Of a stretch of DNA of 28,528 bases, positions 7,055 through 17,000 are shown piece by piece. The translations under genes and the position numbers were made by a program. The DNA is from CAIZGX01 sp964511555 (GTDB lineage Bacteria > Bacteroidota > Bacteroidia > Flavobacteriales_D > Sanyastnellaceae): contig CAZEFR010000031.1 in the NCBI GenBank assembly GCA_964511555.1, positions 1 through 28,528 on the forward strand. The letters run 5' to 3'. The notes under the pieces are model-generated. The model saw only the letters and a list, made by a program, of their open reading frames with translations. It made no database searches and was not told the DNA's origin. Position 1 is the first letter of the stretch; each line of letters begins with the position of its first letter.

Positions 7055-8697
7055 TCAACAACAAGAATTGTCCCTTCAACTGTTTCCTCAATCGCAGTTC
7101 CACAATCTGTCTTGTAATGAAATAAATAGAAGTAAGTACCCGGCACAACATCAGCCGCATTCCAATATTTCGAGGTAGCTGTGCTTTCAAACACCTTTCC
7201 TCCCCAACGGTTGAATACCGTTAAATCATACTCAAGAAACAATACAGTCAAATCTAAAAGTGGATCTGCTCCCAATATCGCACGCCAATCATCGTTCAAT
7301 TGATCTTGCTTCAACGTAATAATATTTGGAAGTATCATGGTGCTTAAATCCAAAGCATAAACATCTCCAGCATAAACTTCAATGGTTCCTGAATCGGAAC
7401 ATCCATTATCCAAATTCGTAACGATAAGATTCAATACGCCCGGAGCTGTTGCCGTCGGATTTGCAATTGTTGTGCTGGTTAAGCCAGCCCCTGTCCATGC
7501 ATACGACACATTCTGTGCAGGCAAAACTTCTACCCCTATCAATTCAGTCGTTGAATTCAGACAAGTCAACGAATCTTGAGAAGGAATGAAAACTTGAATA
7601 TCTTGATTCGGAACAGTCACTGGAATGGAGCGCTGACAACCGTTTCCATCGGTTATAGTCGCAGTATAATTTCCACCTACAATATTCGTAAGGTTGAATT
7701 GTGTTTGATTCGTCCCATTGAAGTTCAAGGTGTAATTGCCGTCTCCGCCTATAATGCCAGAGATGACAACACTTCCACCAAAACCATTGCACGCTGTTGT
7801 TGTCGCAACTTCGAAATCAATAGGATCACTTATTTCAAACGTAATGCTTTGGGTGCCCAGATTACCGCAGGCGTCTTCCACGAAGCCGGTTGTATTGGTA
7901 ATGTTCAAAGAATAGGTTCCACCAATTAAAACTTGATTTGCTAATTGAATGGTGAACACATCGGCCATGGTCGGATTGTTTGCTGTTACCGACTGAACCG
8001 TGATGGTACCACTTGGACCTGTTACCGTGAAATCGGTTGGCTGAACAGAGGATGCAACAATAGGCTCACTGAAGGTTAAGACAACAGTTAGGTTGCTGCA
8101 ATCTGTTGTTGCACTAATTGGAACTGGAGGAACTTGATCGTATAGCGAAGCAGTGGATTGTCCGAAGTCAATGGTATAACCATCGAAACTGTTTGACCAG
8201 TTCATAACTACAAGAGCATACGTGTTTCCAACTACAACAGAGAGGTCTGCATTAAAGGCCGGGCCATTGACATTTCCGGGACCATTTGAACTTCCCGTGC
8301 CTCCATTTGCAGATGAAATGCCCGTTGGTCCATTTGTTCCAAAAACACCAAAACTATTACAACCCACCTCGGGAGAAGAAGAACCTAAACCTGCACATCC
8401 GCCTGTGGTAATATCAAACAGACCCCAATCATAATCATCTGCATCGTTCAACGGATCCAAAATAAAACTCAAGTTCCCAGCCTGCTGAACGGTAAAGGTA
8501 TACCAGACCGAACTTTGCTCTAATCCCTGATTGCAGGCACCCGTTGCTTCAAACACATTTCCAGATGAAAATGAGGCCTGAGTTTCGGTATATAAGTCGC
8601 CGCACAAAACGATGGCTCCATTGCAATCGCTAATGGATGTTTGCGCAAAACCAGACACTGCGGCTAGCACAGAAAGAAAAAATAGAAAACTACGCAT
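7051..8697 (-). CDS. Secreted protein with T9SS type B sorting domain
   Basis: The 548-residue protein starts MRSFLFFLSVLAAVSGFAQT, a signal peptide. The first domain (about 20-185) has spaced Cys and the pattern SSVWYTFTVQQAGNLSFIL with DADDYDWGLFD, as in flavobacterial pre-peptidase-like or adhesion modules. An Ig-like domain with LTVVLTFSEPI follows, then two SprB-like/PKD-like segments (GGNYTATITDGNGCQ; NVSYAWTGAGLTSTTIANPT). The C-terminus YDLTVFNRWGGKVFESTA with VPGTYFYLFHY and EGTILVVE is the type B (CHU_C) sorting domain of T9SS cargo. It should be exported by T9SS and exposed on or released from the surface. Its stop overlaps the lipid-kinase start by 4 bases. Its own TACATTTG box sits in the 33-base gap upstream. 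Confidence 0.92.
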   Translation of the reverse strand: MRSFLFFLSVLAAVSGFAQTSISDCNGAIVLCGDLYTETQASFSSGNVFEATGACNQGLEQSSVWYTFTVQQAGNLSFILDPLNDADDYDWGLFDITTGGCAGLGSSSPEVGCNSFGVFGTNGPTGISSANGGTGSSNGPGNVNGPAFNADLSVVVGNTYALVVMNWSNSFDGYTIDFGQSTASLYDQVPPVPISATTDCSNLTVVLTFSEPIVASSVQPTDFTVTGPSGTITVQSVTANNPTMADVFTIQLANQVLIGGTYSLNITNTTGFVEDACGNLGTQSITFEISDPIDFEVATTTACNGFGGSVVISGIIGGDGNYTLNFNGTNQTQFNLTNIVGGNYTATITDGNGCQRSIPVTVPNQDIQVFIPSQDSLTCLNSTTELIGVEVLPAQNVSYAWTGAGLTSTTIANPTATAPGVLNLIVTNLDNGCSDSGTIEVYAGDVYALDLSTMILPNIITLKQDQLNDDWRAILGADPLLDLTVLFLEYDLTVFNRWGGKVFESTATSKYWNAADVVPGTYFYLFHYKTDCGTAIEETVEGTILVVE

Positions 8698-8718
8698 GGC
8701 TAGAAGTTAAGGTTCTAA

Positions 8719-8726
8719 CAAATGTA
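8719..8726 (-). promoter_or_regulatory. -7 box for the T9SS type B gene
   Basis: The minus strand reads TACATTTG (TAnnTTTG) in the 33-base gap between the BNR gene and this gene, 21 bases before the ATG. A TTTTG lies upstream but at 15-base rather than 19-base spacing. It suggests the type B gene and kinase can be transcribed apart from the BNR gene. Confidence 0.45.
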
Positions 8727-8730
8727 GTAT

Positions 8731-11700
8731 TTACAGCTTTACAAAATTCCTTTTCACGAGAGAACTTGCATCTTGAATCTGAAGAACATAAACCCCTGAG
8801 GCAAGATTGGCAATGTCTATTTGTTGAGTCGCGGCATTTATTTTACCCGCAAGGACCTGTTTTCCGTTTGCTGCATAAACAGCGTATTGCGTGGCATTCA
8901 TGACTTCATGCCCTACATTCACCTGTATATAATCAGCTGCGGGAATTGGGAATATTGCTACCTCATTCAATGAGTTTTCATTCACGTCTACAAGAGGAGA
9001 TTCTCCAAAAGTGAATACTCCTGAAGGAGGAAATGAAATAGAAACCTCGTAATGATCTCCAACTAAAGTCATTGGAAATGATTGAATGATTGAGGTTACA
9101 TTGAATTCTTCTGATTCGCTCAAAATTAAACTCACTTCGTTGAGTCCTGATAAATCGGAGGCCAAGATTCGAATGGTCGCACTAAAGGAATCTCCTGTTC
9201 GTGTGAAGGCATACGTTTTTTGGATACGATTCGAAATAAAAGGATACACCGAGTTACTTACGTTCATTCCGTTCACATCACTTCCAACCAAAAGATAATT
9301 CCCATCAGACATTGTCCCAACAGCGCTCACTTCTAACTGTCCTAACCCTTGTGCAATCTCGTGCTTATCACCTGAACTCTCTTGTCCAACTCCTATAACT
9401 TCTTCGGCATACTGCGGATGAAAATAACGGGCTTGAAGACCTAAATCAAGGCCATATTTAGCAGCTAAATAGTTGTTTACAATGGTATGATGCGACAAGA
9501 ACAATCTGCGTTTGTATAAAATATTCTCACCCATTCTTCCCTTTCCAAAACGATCGTCAAAATCCCAACCGATGCGAATGTCAATAGGCGTAGAATTATC
9601 GCGAGCGCCGATATTTATGCCAGGAAACGGATAAAGATTATCATCGAATACCGTGTAGAACAATTGATGCAAATCGTCTTGCTCATAAATCAACCCATAG
9701 ATGTGAGGTGACGTTGCTTCGCCGATGTAGAATATAGGAGATCCCGAATACTGACTTTCCAAATCCAATACTTCACCATGGTAGTAATAATCGTTTTTCC
9801 ACGGATGAAGAAGATATCCATTCGGAACACGGGCACTGGCGAACCAACCGTGATCATTGAACAGAATAGAATCTGTTTCAACCACACAATAGGCGCTTGT
9901 ACTTCTTCCTCCAAAAACATCGTTCAGTTGAAGAAAATCATTATCTCCATCGAATTGTATTCCTGCTCTTGTATGCACTCCGTTGTTTGAAATGAGCGTT
10001 GGACGCTGATTCACACTGCCTTGAGAGACAAGCGTATTATTTCCACTTTGATCTTGCCAGACATAAACAGGGTCTCCATCGTTCGCGGTTAGCGCCCCGT
10101 TCATTAAAGTTCCCTTGTCTGCTCTTAGCCAAAAAGCCAGGTCGTTGCTATCTCCAACACCTCCGGGACCCTTACTGCCAAATGCTGAAGGGGCTTGCAT
10201 GTAGACCAATTTCAGCGTATCACTCGATTCGTTTCCGGTAAAAAAATTATCGAGAGTTGTATTACTTGGAAGTACCACTTTCACCTGTCCAAAATCAGCA
10301 GGGGTAATGTTCACTGTATAATTTGATGGACCTCCAGCTACTGAGTTTACAATGCCGTTTTCAATATAAAAATCTGAAACAGTCAAGTCTGTTACATCGA
10401 TGTTCGTTAAGTTCCGATAGAAAAATATTTCAGCATTGAAGTTACCAAAGACCTCACCTGAAGTGCTTGGCGCATTCCAAACAGCACTGGTTGGAAAAAT
10501 ATTTGTTTCTGGACTGTACAAATCACTCTCCCAAAGACCTCTTCCGTATGTAGCCGCACGAATGCGTCGAGGTGTACCGTATGAAATTTCCAACTCCGTG
10601 ACACGCGCGGCGTAAGGAAATCCGGAAGAAAAATTCACCCATTCTGTCATGCTCGCATCCCAATAATAAATACCTAAATCTGTTCCGATATATAAATTCT
10701 CAAGAACAGACGCTGTATCTGTTACAATTGTGTTCACAGTCACATCAGGCAAGTTGGGAGTCATTAGCGTCCAAGATGTTCCTCCGGTTTGACTCTTGTA
10801 AACATTCTTATTGAAAGCAATGTATACAATCATTGAATCTGTCTTGTGTGTTTCAATGGCATTCACCGCCACGACAGCATTCGGCAAAAAAGTACTGATA
10901 TTTTGCCAAACAACAGTATCTGCCATGCTATTCTCCGTTCTTCCCAACTTCCGAGAACCTTTGGATGCGTATAGCACATTGCCGTGAGAATAGTGCGAGC
11001 GAATTTGATTGCAATTTGTTGTGTTTGCACTTAAGAAATTCGTTGAAATTTTTTCCCATACAATCGAATCCTTATCCACGTGCTTTATGTTCTTGGAGCG
11101 CCATATATTCTTCATTCCAACGAACATCGCATCACTATTTTCCGAATTGAGACAAAACGGTGTACTCCATGCTCCCTCTTCGTTTATTCCATTTACACCA
11201 ATCCCAGCAAATTTCTGATTGATGTAATCATTGGAAGTTCGATATAAATCTCCATAATAAATACTGCTGTATCTGCGACCCAATTCGTCAAAGTCGTACA
11301 TGCATTCAAAACCGTCTCCACCTCCTGTTCGTTGCCAACGCGCGCCTTGAAACTCAGCTGTTCCATTGTCCTGAAAGCCTGTTAATGCGCGGGCCGCATT
11401 GTGCGGAGATTGACCCATACGATAAATTTGTCCGTTAACTATTCCATTTGAAATATCTTGCCATTCACTGTTGTTCACATACCTGTACAATCCACCGTCA
11501 TTGCATACATAGAGATCGAGATTATGCGGATTTATTGCCATTTCGTGTTGATCTACATGCACATAGTTCGAGTTTATATCTTGCCAAGTAACCCCGCCAT
11601 CGATACTTTTTTTCAATCTAATTCCTCCACAATAAATTACGTTGGGAGTTAGAGGATCACCCGCTAAGCAGAGGTCGAACCAAGCCTGACCGCCGGAGCT

Positions 11701-12777
11701 CGAGCCGTCTGCCGACCAGCCCATGATGTTGGGCGTGCTACTCATTTGAGTAAACGTTAAACCGGCATCTTCGCTTTTAAAAGTACCTGTGTAAGAATAG
11801 GTGTTCGTTCTTAAAACATATACCGCATTTGGTTCAGCGGGGTTAACAGATACACACATCCGCGAGCCATTGCTCATACCCGTGTTACTCTGCTGCCAAG
11901 TCGCACCATAGTCTTCGCTTCTATAAAACCTACCTGCTCCCGTAGCGTATAGAATATTGTGAGCGGTTGGATGTCTTGCCAAATCTTTGTAGTCAAAGGT
12001 GTTCGAGGAAACTTGTGTCCACGTGATACCGCCATCTACCGATCTTCGTATTCCTAAATCTGTTGCGATAACTACACTCGCAGTTGGGTCGTCACAAACT
12101 ATGATCTTTCCAACTGTACGGGTTGAAATACCTGCATTAATAAAACTCCAAGTATCGCCAGCATCTTCGCTGCGAAGCATACCCATTCCCGGAGAATCTC
12201 CAGCATCACGGTCTCCAGTGCCGGCATAAACCACATTGGGGTTTGATGGATCGAAAGCAATCGCGCTAATTCCTAATGTAGGCAAATAATCAGTCGAAGA
12301 CGACCACGACTCACCGGCATTTGTAGACACCCACAAGCCTCCGGCTGGCGTCCCAACAAGCATCCTTTGACTATTTGTTGGATGAAAGGCAATACAAGAA
12401 ACACGACCAACACCTTGAATATTCTCACGCGTGGTTACTCCGTCCAAAATCGGACCTAGTGGCTGCCAGTTACCGCTAAGTGATCTTGCACCTGTATAAT
12501 TCCTTAATGCGTTCCACAACTCTAAAGTTTCTCTTCCGTTGAGCATTTTTCCACTTTCATCTGCATGGGTTTCCAATAGCCATTTATAACGTTCAAGGGG
12601 CTTGAAGCCCTGTCCTCGTTCTAAAGGGCGCTCTGGCCAGGCCGAATTCATTTGTGAAACAAAATCGAATACAGACGTTTGATTGTGCATGAAATCTGTC
12701 CACATGGGATGTTCTTGAGCCCAGCTCGCACCAAAAACGAAGATTGATAAGACTGCGGAAAATATACTTTTCTTCAT
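8731..12777 (-). CDS. Large secreted BNR/sortilin-like propeller protein, T9SS type A
   Basis: The frame is open from 12852, but that extension would run across the terminator hairpin. The ATG at 12777 gives MKKSIFSAVLSIFVFGASWA with Q, a signal peptide (1348 residues). Residues about 80-760 hold many BNR/Asp-box and VPS10-like propeller blades of the type S-x-D-x-G-x-T-W, for example STNAGESW, SEDAGDTW, SVDGGITW and SIDGGVTW, closing with RAATYGRGLWESDL. An Ig-like strand region follows, then a LamG-like domain starting DLAFWLRADKG and containing VYVWQDQSGNN. The end VAIFPIPAADYIQVNVG ... LASGVYVLQIQD ... KRNFVKL is a T9SS type A sorting domain. It is exported to the cell surface or medium. 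The ligand is unknown; sialidase catalytic residues are not evident. Confidence 0.93.
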   Translation of the reverse strand: MKKSIFSAVLSIFVFGASWAQEHPMWTDFMHNQTSVFDFVSQMNSAWPERPLERGQGFKPLERYKWLLETHADESGKMLNGRETLELWNALRNYTGARSLSGNWQPLGPILDGVTTRENIQGVGRVSCIAFHPTNSQRMLVGTPAGGLWVSTNAGESWSSSTDYLPTLGISAIAFDPSNPNVVYAGTGDRDAGDSPGMGMLRSEDAGDTWSFINAGISTRTVGKIIVCDDPTASVVIATDLGIRRSVDGGITWTQVSSNTFDYKDLARHPTAHNILYATGAGRFYRSEDYGATWQQSNTGMSNGSRMCVSVNPAEPNAVYVLRTNTYSYTGTFKSEDAGLTFTQMSSTPNIMGWSADGSSSGGQAWFDLCLAGDPLTPNVIYCGGIRLKKSIDGGVTWQDINSNYVHVDQHEMAINPHNLDLYVCNDGGLYRYVNNSEWQDISNGIVNGQIYRMGQSPHNAARALTGFQDNGTAEFQGARWQRTGGGDGFECMYDFDELGRRYSSIYYGDLYRTSNDYINQKFAGIGVNGINEEGAWSTPFCLNSENSDAMFVGMKNIWRSKNIKHVDKDSIVWEKISTNFLSANTTNCNQIRSHYSHGNVLYASKGSRKLGRTENSMADTVVWQNISTFLPNAVVAVNAIETHKTDSMIVYIAFNKNVYKSQTGGTSWTLMTPNLPDVTVNTIVTDTASVLENLYIGTDLGIYYWDASMTEWVNFSSGFPYAARVTELEISYGTPRRIRAATYGRGLWESDLYSPETNIFPTSAVWNAPSTSGEVFGNFNAEIFFYRNLTNIDVTDLTVSDFYIENGIVNSVAGGPSNYTVNITPADFGQVKVVLPSNTTLDNFFTGNESSDTLKLVYMQAPSAFGSKGPGGVGDSNDLAFWLRADKGTLMNGALTANDGDPVYVWQDQSGNNTLVSQGSVNQRPTLISNNGVHTRAGIQFDGDNDFLQLNDVFGGRSTSAYCVVETDSILFNDHGWFASARVPNGYLLHPWKNDYYYHGEVLDLESQYSGSPIFYIGEATSPHIYGLIYEQDDLHQLFYTVFDDNLYPFPGINIGARDNSTPIDIRIGWDFDDRFGKGRMGENILYKRRLFLSHHTIVNNYLAAKYGLDLGLQARYFHPQYAEEVIGVGQESSGDKHEIAQGLGQLEVSAVGTMSDGNYLLVGSDVNGMNVSNSVYPFISNRIQKTYAFTRTGDSFSATIRILASDLSGLNEVSLILSESEEFNVTSIIQSFPMTLVGDHYEVSISFPPSGVFTFGESPLVDVNENSLNEVAIFPIPAADYIQVNVGHEVMNATQYAVYAANGKQVLAGKINAATQQIDIANLASGVYVLQIQDASSLVKRNFVKL

Positions 12778-12813
12778 AATTACAAGAATACGCAACAAAT
12801 AATTTGACACCAT

Positions 12814-12841
12814 AAAAAAAGGGCTCCGAGGAGCCCTTTTT
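12814..12841. terminator. Bidirectional-type terminator after the peroxiredoxin gene
   Basis: GGGCTC / GAGCCC closes a CGAG loop (12821-12836). It is flanked by seven A on the left and five T on the right, so either strand yields a hairpin plus U-run. It ends peroxiredoxin transcription on the minus strand before the BNR gene. Confidence 0.85.
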
Positions 12842-12857
12842 GTCAAATCCATATGAA

Positions 12858-13490
12858 TTAATGATTTGCAAGATAGTTGGCAACACCATCGTGGTCTGCT
12901 TTCATCCCTTCGCTTCCTTTAGACCAATTCGCAGGACAAACCTCGCCGTTTTCCTCGAAAAACTGAAGAGCATCTACCATGCGTAATGCCTCATCTACAT
13001 TTCTTCCCAACGGGAAGTTGTTTACCAATTGGTGCATAACCACACCGTTCTTGTCAATTAAAAACAATCCGCGGTAGGCAATCATTGGACCGTTAGCTAC
13101 AAGATTTCCTTCTGCATCATAATCATACTCACCTGCTAATACTCCGTAGTTGTCAGAAATTGTTTTTGAAACATCGGCAACAATTGGATAAGTAATTCCC
13201 TTGATACCACCTGCTTTCTTTTCCATTTGCAACCATCCCCAGTGACTTTCTTCTGTATCTGTAGAACATGCTACAACCGCGCAGTTTCGAGATTCAAATT
13301 CTGCAAGCTTTTCTTGAAAAGCGTGCAACTCTGTTGGACAAACAAAAGTGAAATCTTTCGGGTAAAAGAAAAACACAACGTGCTTCTTACCTACGAATTG
13401 ATCTAATGAAAAATCACTCACTACGGTTCCTCCGTTAGTGATTGCTCCTGCCTTGAATGAAGGCGCTTTTTTTCCTACTAATGATGACAT
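12858..13490 (-). CDS. Typical 2-Cys peroxiredoxin (AhpC/Prx1 type)
   Basis: The 210-residue protein begins MSSLVGKKAPSFKAGAITNG. It carries the active site FFYPKDFTFVCPTELHAFQE, with the peroxidatic Cys in FVCP and the conserved Thr and Glu, and the resolving Cys near the C-terminus in NGEVCPANW. Other family marks are STDTEESHWGWLQ, GVLAGEYDYDAEG and RGLFLIDKNGVV. It reduces hydrogen peroxide and organic peroxides in the cytoplasm, with a thioredoxin-like or AhpF-type reductant. No reductase gene is adjacent. The C-terminal extension beyond the resolving Cys fits the robust or eukaryotic-like Prx1 group. It is a single gene with its own -7 box and a strong terminator. Confidence 0.96.
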   Translation of the reverse strand: MSSLVGKKAPSFKAGAITNGGTVVSDFSLDQFVGKKHVVFFFYPKDFTFVCPTELHAFQEKLAEFESRNCAVVACSTDTEESHWGWLQMEKKAGGIKGITYPIVADVSKTISDNYGVLAGEYDYDAEGNLVANGPMIAYRGLFLIDKNGVVMHQLVNNFPLGRNVDEALRMVDALQFFEENGEVCPANWSKGSEGMKADHDGVANYLANH

Positions 13491-13506
13491 AGTTATTATT
13501 TTTTTG

Positions 13507-13514
13507 CAAATCTA
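13507..13514 (-). promoter_or_regulatory. -7 box for the peroxiredoxin gene
   Basis: The minus strand reads TAGATTTG (TAnnTTTG), ending 16 bases before the ATG at 13490. The -33 position 19 bases upstream reads AAC rather than TTG, so the -33 element is weak or differs. Confidence 0.5.
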
Positions 13515-13546
13515 ACACCTTCGATGTGGGTTTGTTCACAGCTCAC

Positions 13547-13933
13547 TTAATTATTCAATTCTTTCTTAAACGATCTCGCCAAAAACCACCATGAAACCAC
13601 AAAGAAAAGACCTCCAATTGGGGTTATTGGACCAACTACTTGCTTAACAATTGTTGGTATAAAATCAGAAAATGTCAGTATGTACAGCGAACCCGAAAAA
13701 GCAACTATTCCCGAAATAAATAAAAAAGTTACGGTCCGAAGGGCCTTCTGATTTTTTAGCAATAGAGCACTTATCAATATTCCGATCGAGTGAATAACTT
13801 GATAGTATACTCCCTTATTAAATATTTCCACGGCATACTCACTAACTAAAGGCTTCAAACTATGCGCTCCAAAAGCACCAAAAACAATTGCTAGTGCCAT
13901 TGAATAGGCACCTAACGAAACGGAAATCTTCAT
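13547..13933 (-). CDS. DUF423 family membrane protein
   Basis: The 128-residue protein has four hydrophobic segments. It shows the family marks of DUF423 (YgdD-like): the N-terminal AIVFGAFGAHSLKP, then YYQVIHSIGILISALLL, the third-segment motif AFSGSLYILTF, and GPITPIGGLFFVVSWWFLA near the end. Length and layout fit the family well. It is an inner-membrane protein with no assigned biochemical function. The ATG at 13933 starts MKISVSLGAYSMALA, and no earlier start is needed. It is divergent from the large PD40/SPOR gene and sits head to tail upstream of peroxiredoxin with a 56-base gap. Confidence 0.9.
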   Translation of the reverse strand: MKISVSLGAYSMALAIVFGAFGAHSLKPLVSEYAVEIFNKGVYYQVIHSIGILISALLLKNQKALRTVTFLFISGIVAFSGSLYILTFSDFIPTIVKQVVGPITPIGGLFFVVSWWFLARSFKKELNN

Positions 13934-14017
13934 ATCTTGTGTTCTTAATAAATGATACTCAAAAACTCAAAGCGAATTTGCGGTGTATTTTTACAACTTC
14001 AACAAAATTGAATTCAC

Positions 14018-17000
14018 ATTAGAAAATTATTTTCCATATTATTTCTGAGTTTCTGCTTCGCGCATCTCATTGCCCAAAAACCTGTTGATGAAAAAACTTT
14101 GGCCAGTGAAGCGAACACTTTTTTTGAGGAAGGCAACTACATGCAAGCTTATGCCACCTATTCTCAATTGGTTTCGCTGTATGGGAGTAATCCCTTGTAT
14201 GCCTTCCGACTTGGTGCGTCTGGGATTTACGCAACAACAGACCGGGATAAATGTATTTTCTTCATGAAAGATGGTGTTCGCAGAGGATACACCGAGCCAG
14301 AAACGCATTATTTTCTTGCTCGAGCATATCATCTGAGCTACAACTTCAAGGATGCACTCTTGGAGTACGAGAAATTCGAATCTTCTGCCGAAAGGAAACA
14401 ACTCGCAAAATCTGATTGCATAGCTCAAAAACTCTCGGCTGAATCAGGACTAAACCTAATGAACAGCATCAAAGATGTTCAGGTCTTAGAAAAAACCGAA
14501 GCTGAAAAATCCAGTTTCTACAGATACATGAACATTGACCCTGCGATTGGGAAAATAATTTCAACTCCGAAAGAGTTACTTTCCAAGCTTGATTTCAAAT
14601 CAAAAGAAGAACATGTACTCTTTCTTCCAAGCAATGGTAAGAAAATTTTCTTTTCAAGCAAAGGGAAGGATGGATTAACGGGAAAAGACATCTACATGAC
14701 CTCTCGGGTGAATGGAGCATTCGCTCCCCCAGTTAAGCTGAAGGGCAATGTGAATACCGAATTCGATGAAGACTTCGCCTTCATGCATCCAAATGGAAGT
14801 ACTTTGTATTTCGCATCGAAAGGACACGGCAGCATGGGCGGATATGACATTTTCAGAAGTGAATGGGATGCTTCCATCAATGACTTCGGTCCAGCTATTA
14901 ACATGGACTTCGCGATTAATACGCCAGACGACGACCTCTTCTTCATAACAGACTCACTGAATACTACAGCGTATTTTGCAAGTAGCCGTTTAACATCTCC
15001 AGATAAACTTTATGTCTACCGCGTTTTTGTAAATGGAATTCCAATGAACATCACTTACCTGAAAGGTGAGTTTATTTCTCGTGTAGACGCAACGCAAACA
15101 GAAGCAAAAATTCAAGTATTCGACGATTTAACGAATCGGAAAATCATGGACACGCAAGCGCGTGATTCGAACGGACAATATTTGTTATTCATTCCAACTG
15201 CAGGTAACTATACCTACAAAATTCAACCTCCGGGGAGTCCACAAATTCATGAAGTATTGGTGAAGATTCCACCATCTGAAGGCTCTCACGTTTTTCGTCA
15301 AGAAATAGTCTACACTAAAATAGATGGCCGTGAAAAAGTAGAAGTAAAAAACTATTGGAACGATCCGCTGAATGACAATGTAGAAGATCTTCAACGTCAG
15401 ATGCTACTTGCGAAATCACAACTTGATGTAAATGCTACCATTGATTTATCCTCGTCCACGTCTATGAGCGCGGCTAACTCCTCTCCAAGTACAGCAGAAA
15501 CAAACAACACAACACTCGAACCAGCCCTAAACCGTATAGAAATCGATACGGTGCTTTCTTCACAAGAAAAAACCATAGCGGTATTGAAGCGCGAAATTGC
15601 ATTGGCAGAACAAACTACCAAATCGCTACTTCAGTATGTTCAACAAACACTTTCAGAAACCGACGAGGCCTATGAAGAGTTTCAAACCGTTCGATTTGAA
15701 AAGCCTATAACACTAGCCGACAGTGCGAAATTAAAGGAAGCGCGAAACAACATGATTATTGCGCAAAACAAAAGTTCCGCCGCCATATCGGCCTATGAAA
15801 TTTCAAAAGGCAGAGAAAAAGAACTCAGAGAAAAACTCAACAGTGTCGAAACAACCCATACTCAAATTAAAGAATCTCTCGCCAAGAAAGATTCACCAAT
15901 GACCGCCGAACTTGTTAATAACTACGTAGCTAAAAACCCAGCTAGCGCGCAAGGTGCGTCCACTGAGGAAGAAGCCACTTGGAAATCAGAAAAGGCGAAA
16001 ACACAGGTCAACGATAAAAAAGCGCAGCGCGACGATACCCAACTTCGTTTGAATTTGAAAACAAAAGAAGTAGAGGATTTAGAAAACAAAGCGAATGACG
16101 TAAGCAAACAAATGTCGGCGACTAAAAAGTCGAAAGACATTGAGCGCTTGGGCAACGAGCTAAAAGACATTCAAACAGAAATCGAATCTGTTCAAGAAGA
16201 AATTGAAACTGAAAAAGAAAAGCTAAGTCTTCGAGAATTGGAGTTGCAGGAATCTATTTCCCTTCTTAAACTTCTTCAAGATTTGGAGAACGAAAAACAA
16301 GTTGAAGTAAAACCAGAATTCAGGAACTTAAACAACAACGTTGATGTCGAATCTCTGAAATCGGAGATTTTAGAATCTAAAAGTCGTGTTTCAACGGCCT
16401 TGGAAAACTCTCAATATGAGTATTCGGACACTTACAACAACGCGAGTTCAAACAACACTAGTTCAAACAACACTAGTTCCAATAACNNNNNNNNNNNNNN
16501 NNNNNNNNNNNNNNNNNNNNNNNNNNNNNNNNNNNNNNNNNNNNNNNNNNNNNNNNNNNNNNNNNNNNNNNNNNNNNNNNNNNNNNCTAGTTCCAATAAC
16601 GCTAGTTCCAATAACACTAGTTTCAATAACGCTAGTTTCAATAACGCTAGTTCTAACCTCGTTAGTTCAAAAACATTTACAACAGCAGAGACCGCGATAA
16701 TCAACAGTCCTGGCCAATCGAATTACAAGGATGAAAGAATATTTGAAGAATTAGCAGAAGCGAATATTGTAATCACAAATCAAGAAGCAATTGAAAAAAT
16801 ATACACTGAGATTGAGGCGATTGACCAACGAATAAAAAACGAAACTTCAGCGGAAGTAGTTGCTCAATTGACAGACAAAAGAAAGCAGTTGACTTATGCA
16901 AAAATGCAAGAGGAAGACAAGAACGCTTCGTTCATTGCAGAGCACAATTCAAATGCATTAAGAGATCTTCAATCCGCATGGAAAAAGAACACAAACTCGG

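Noticed and set aside
12778..12852. N-terminal extension of the BNR protein to 12852
   Set aside because: It would translate through the peroxiredoxin terminator hairpin and place 25 charged residues before a normal signal peptide.
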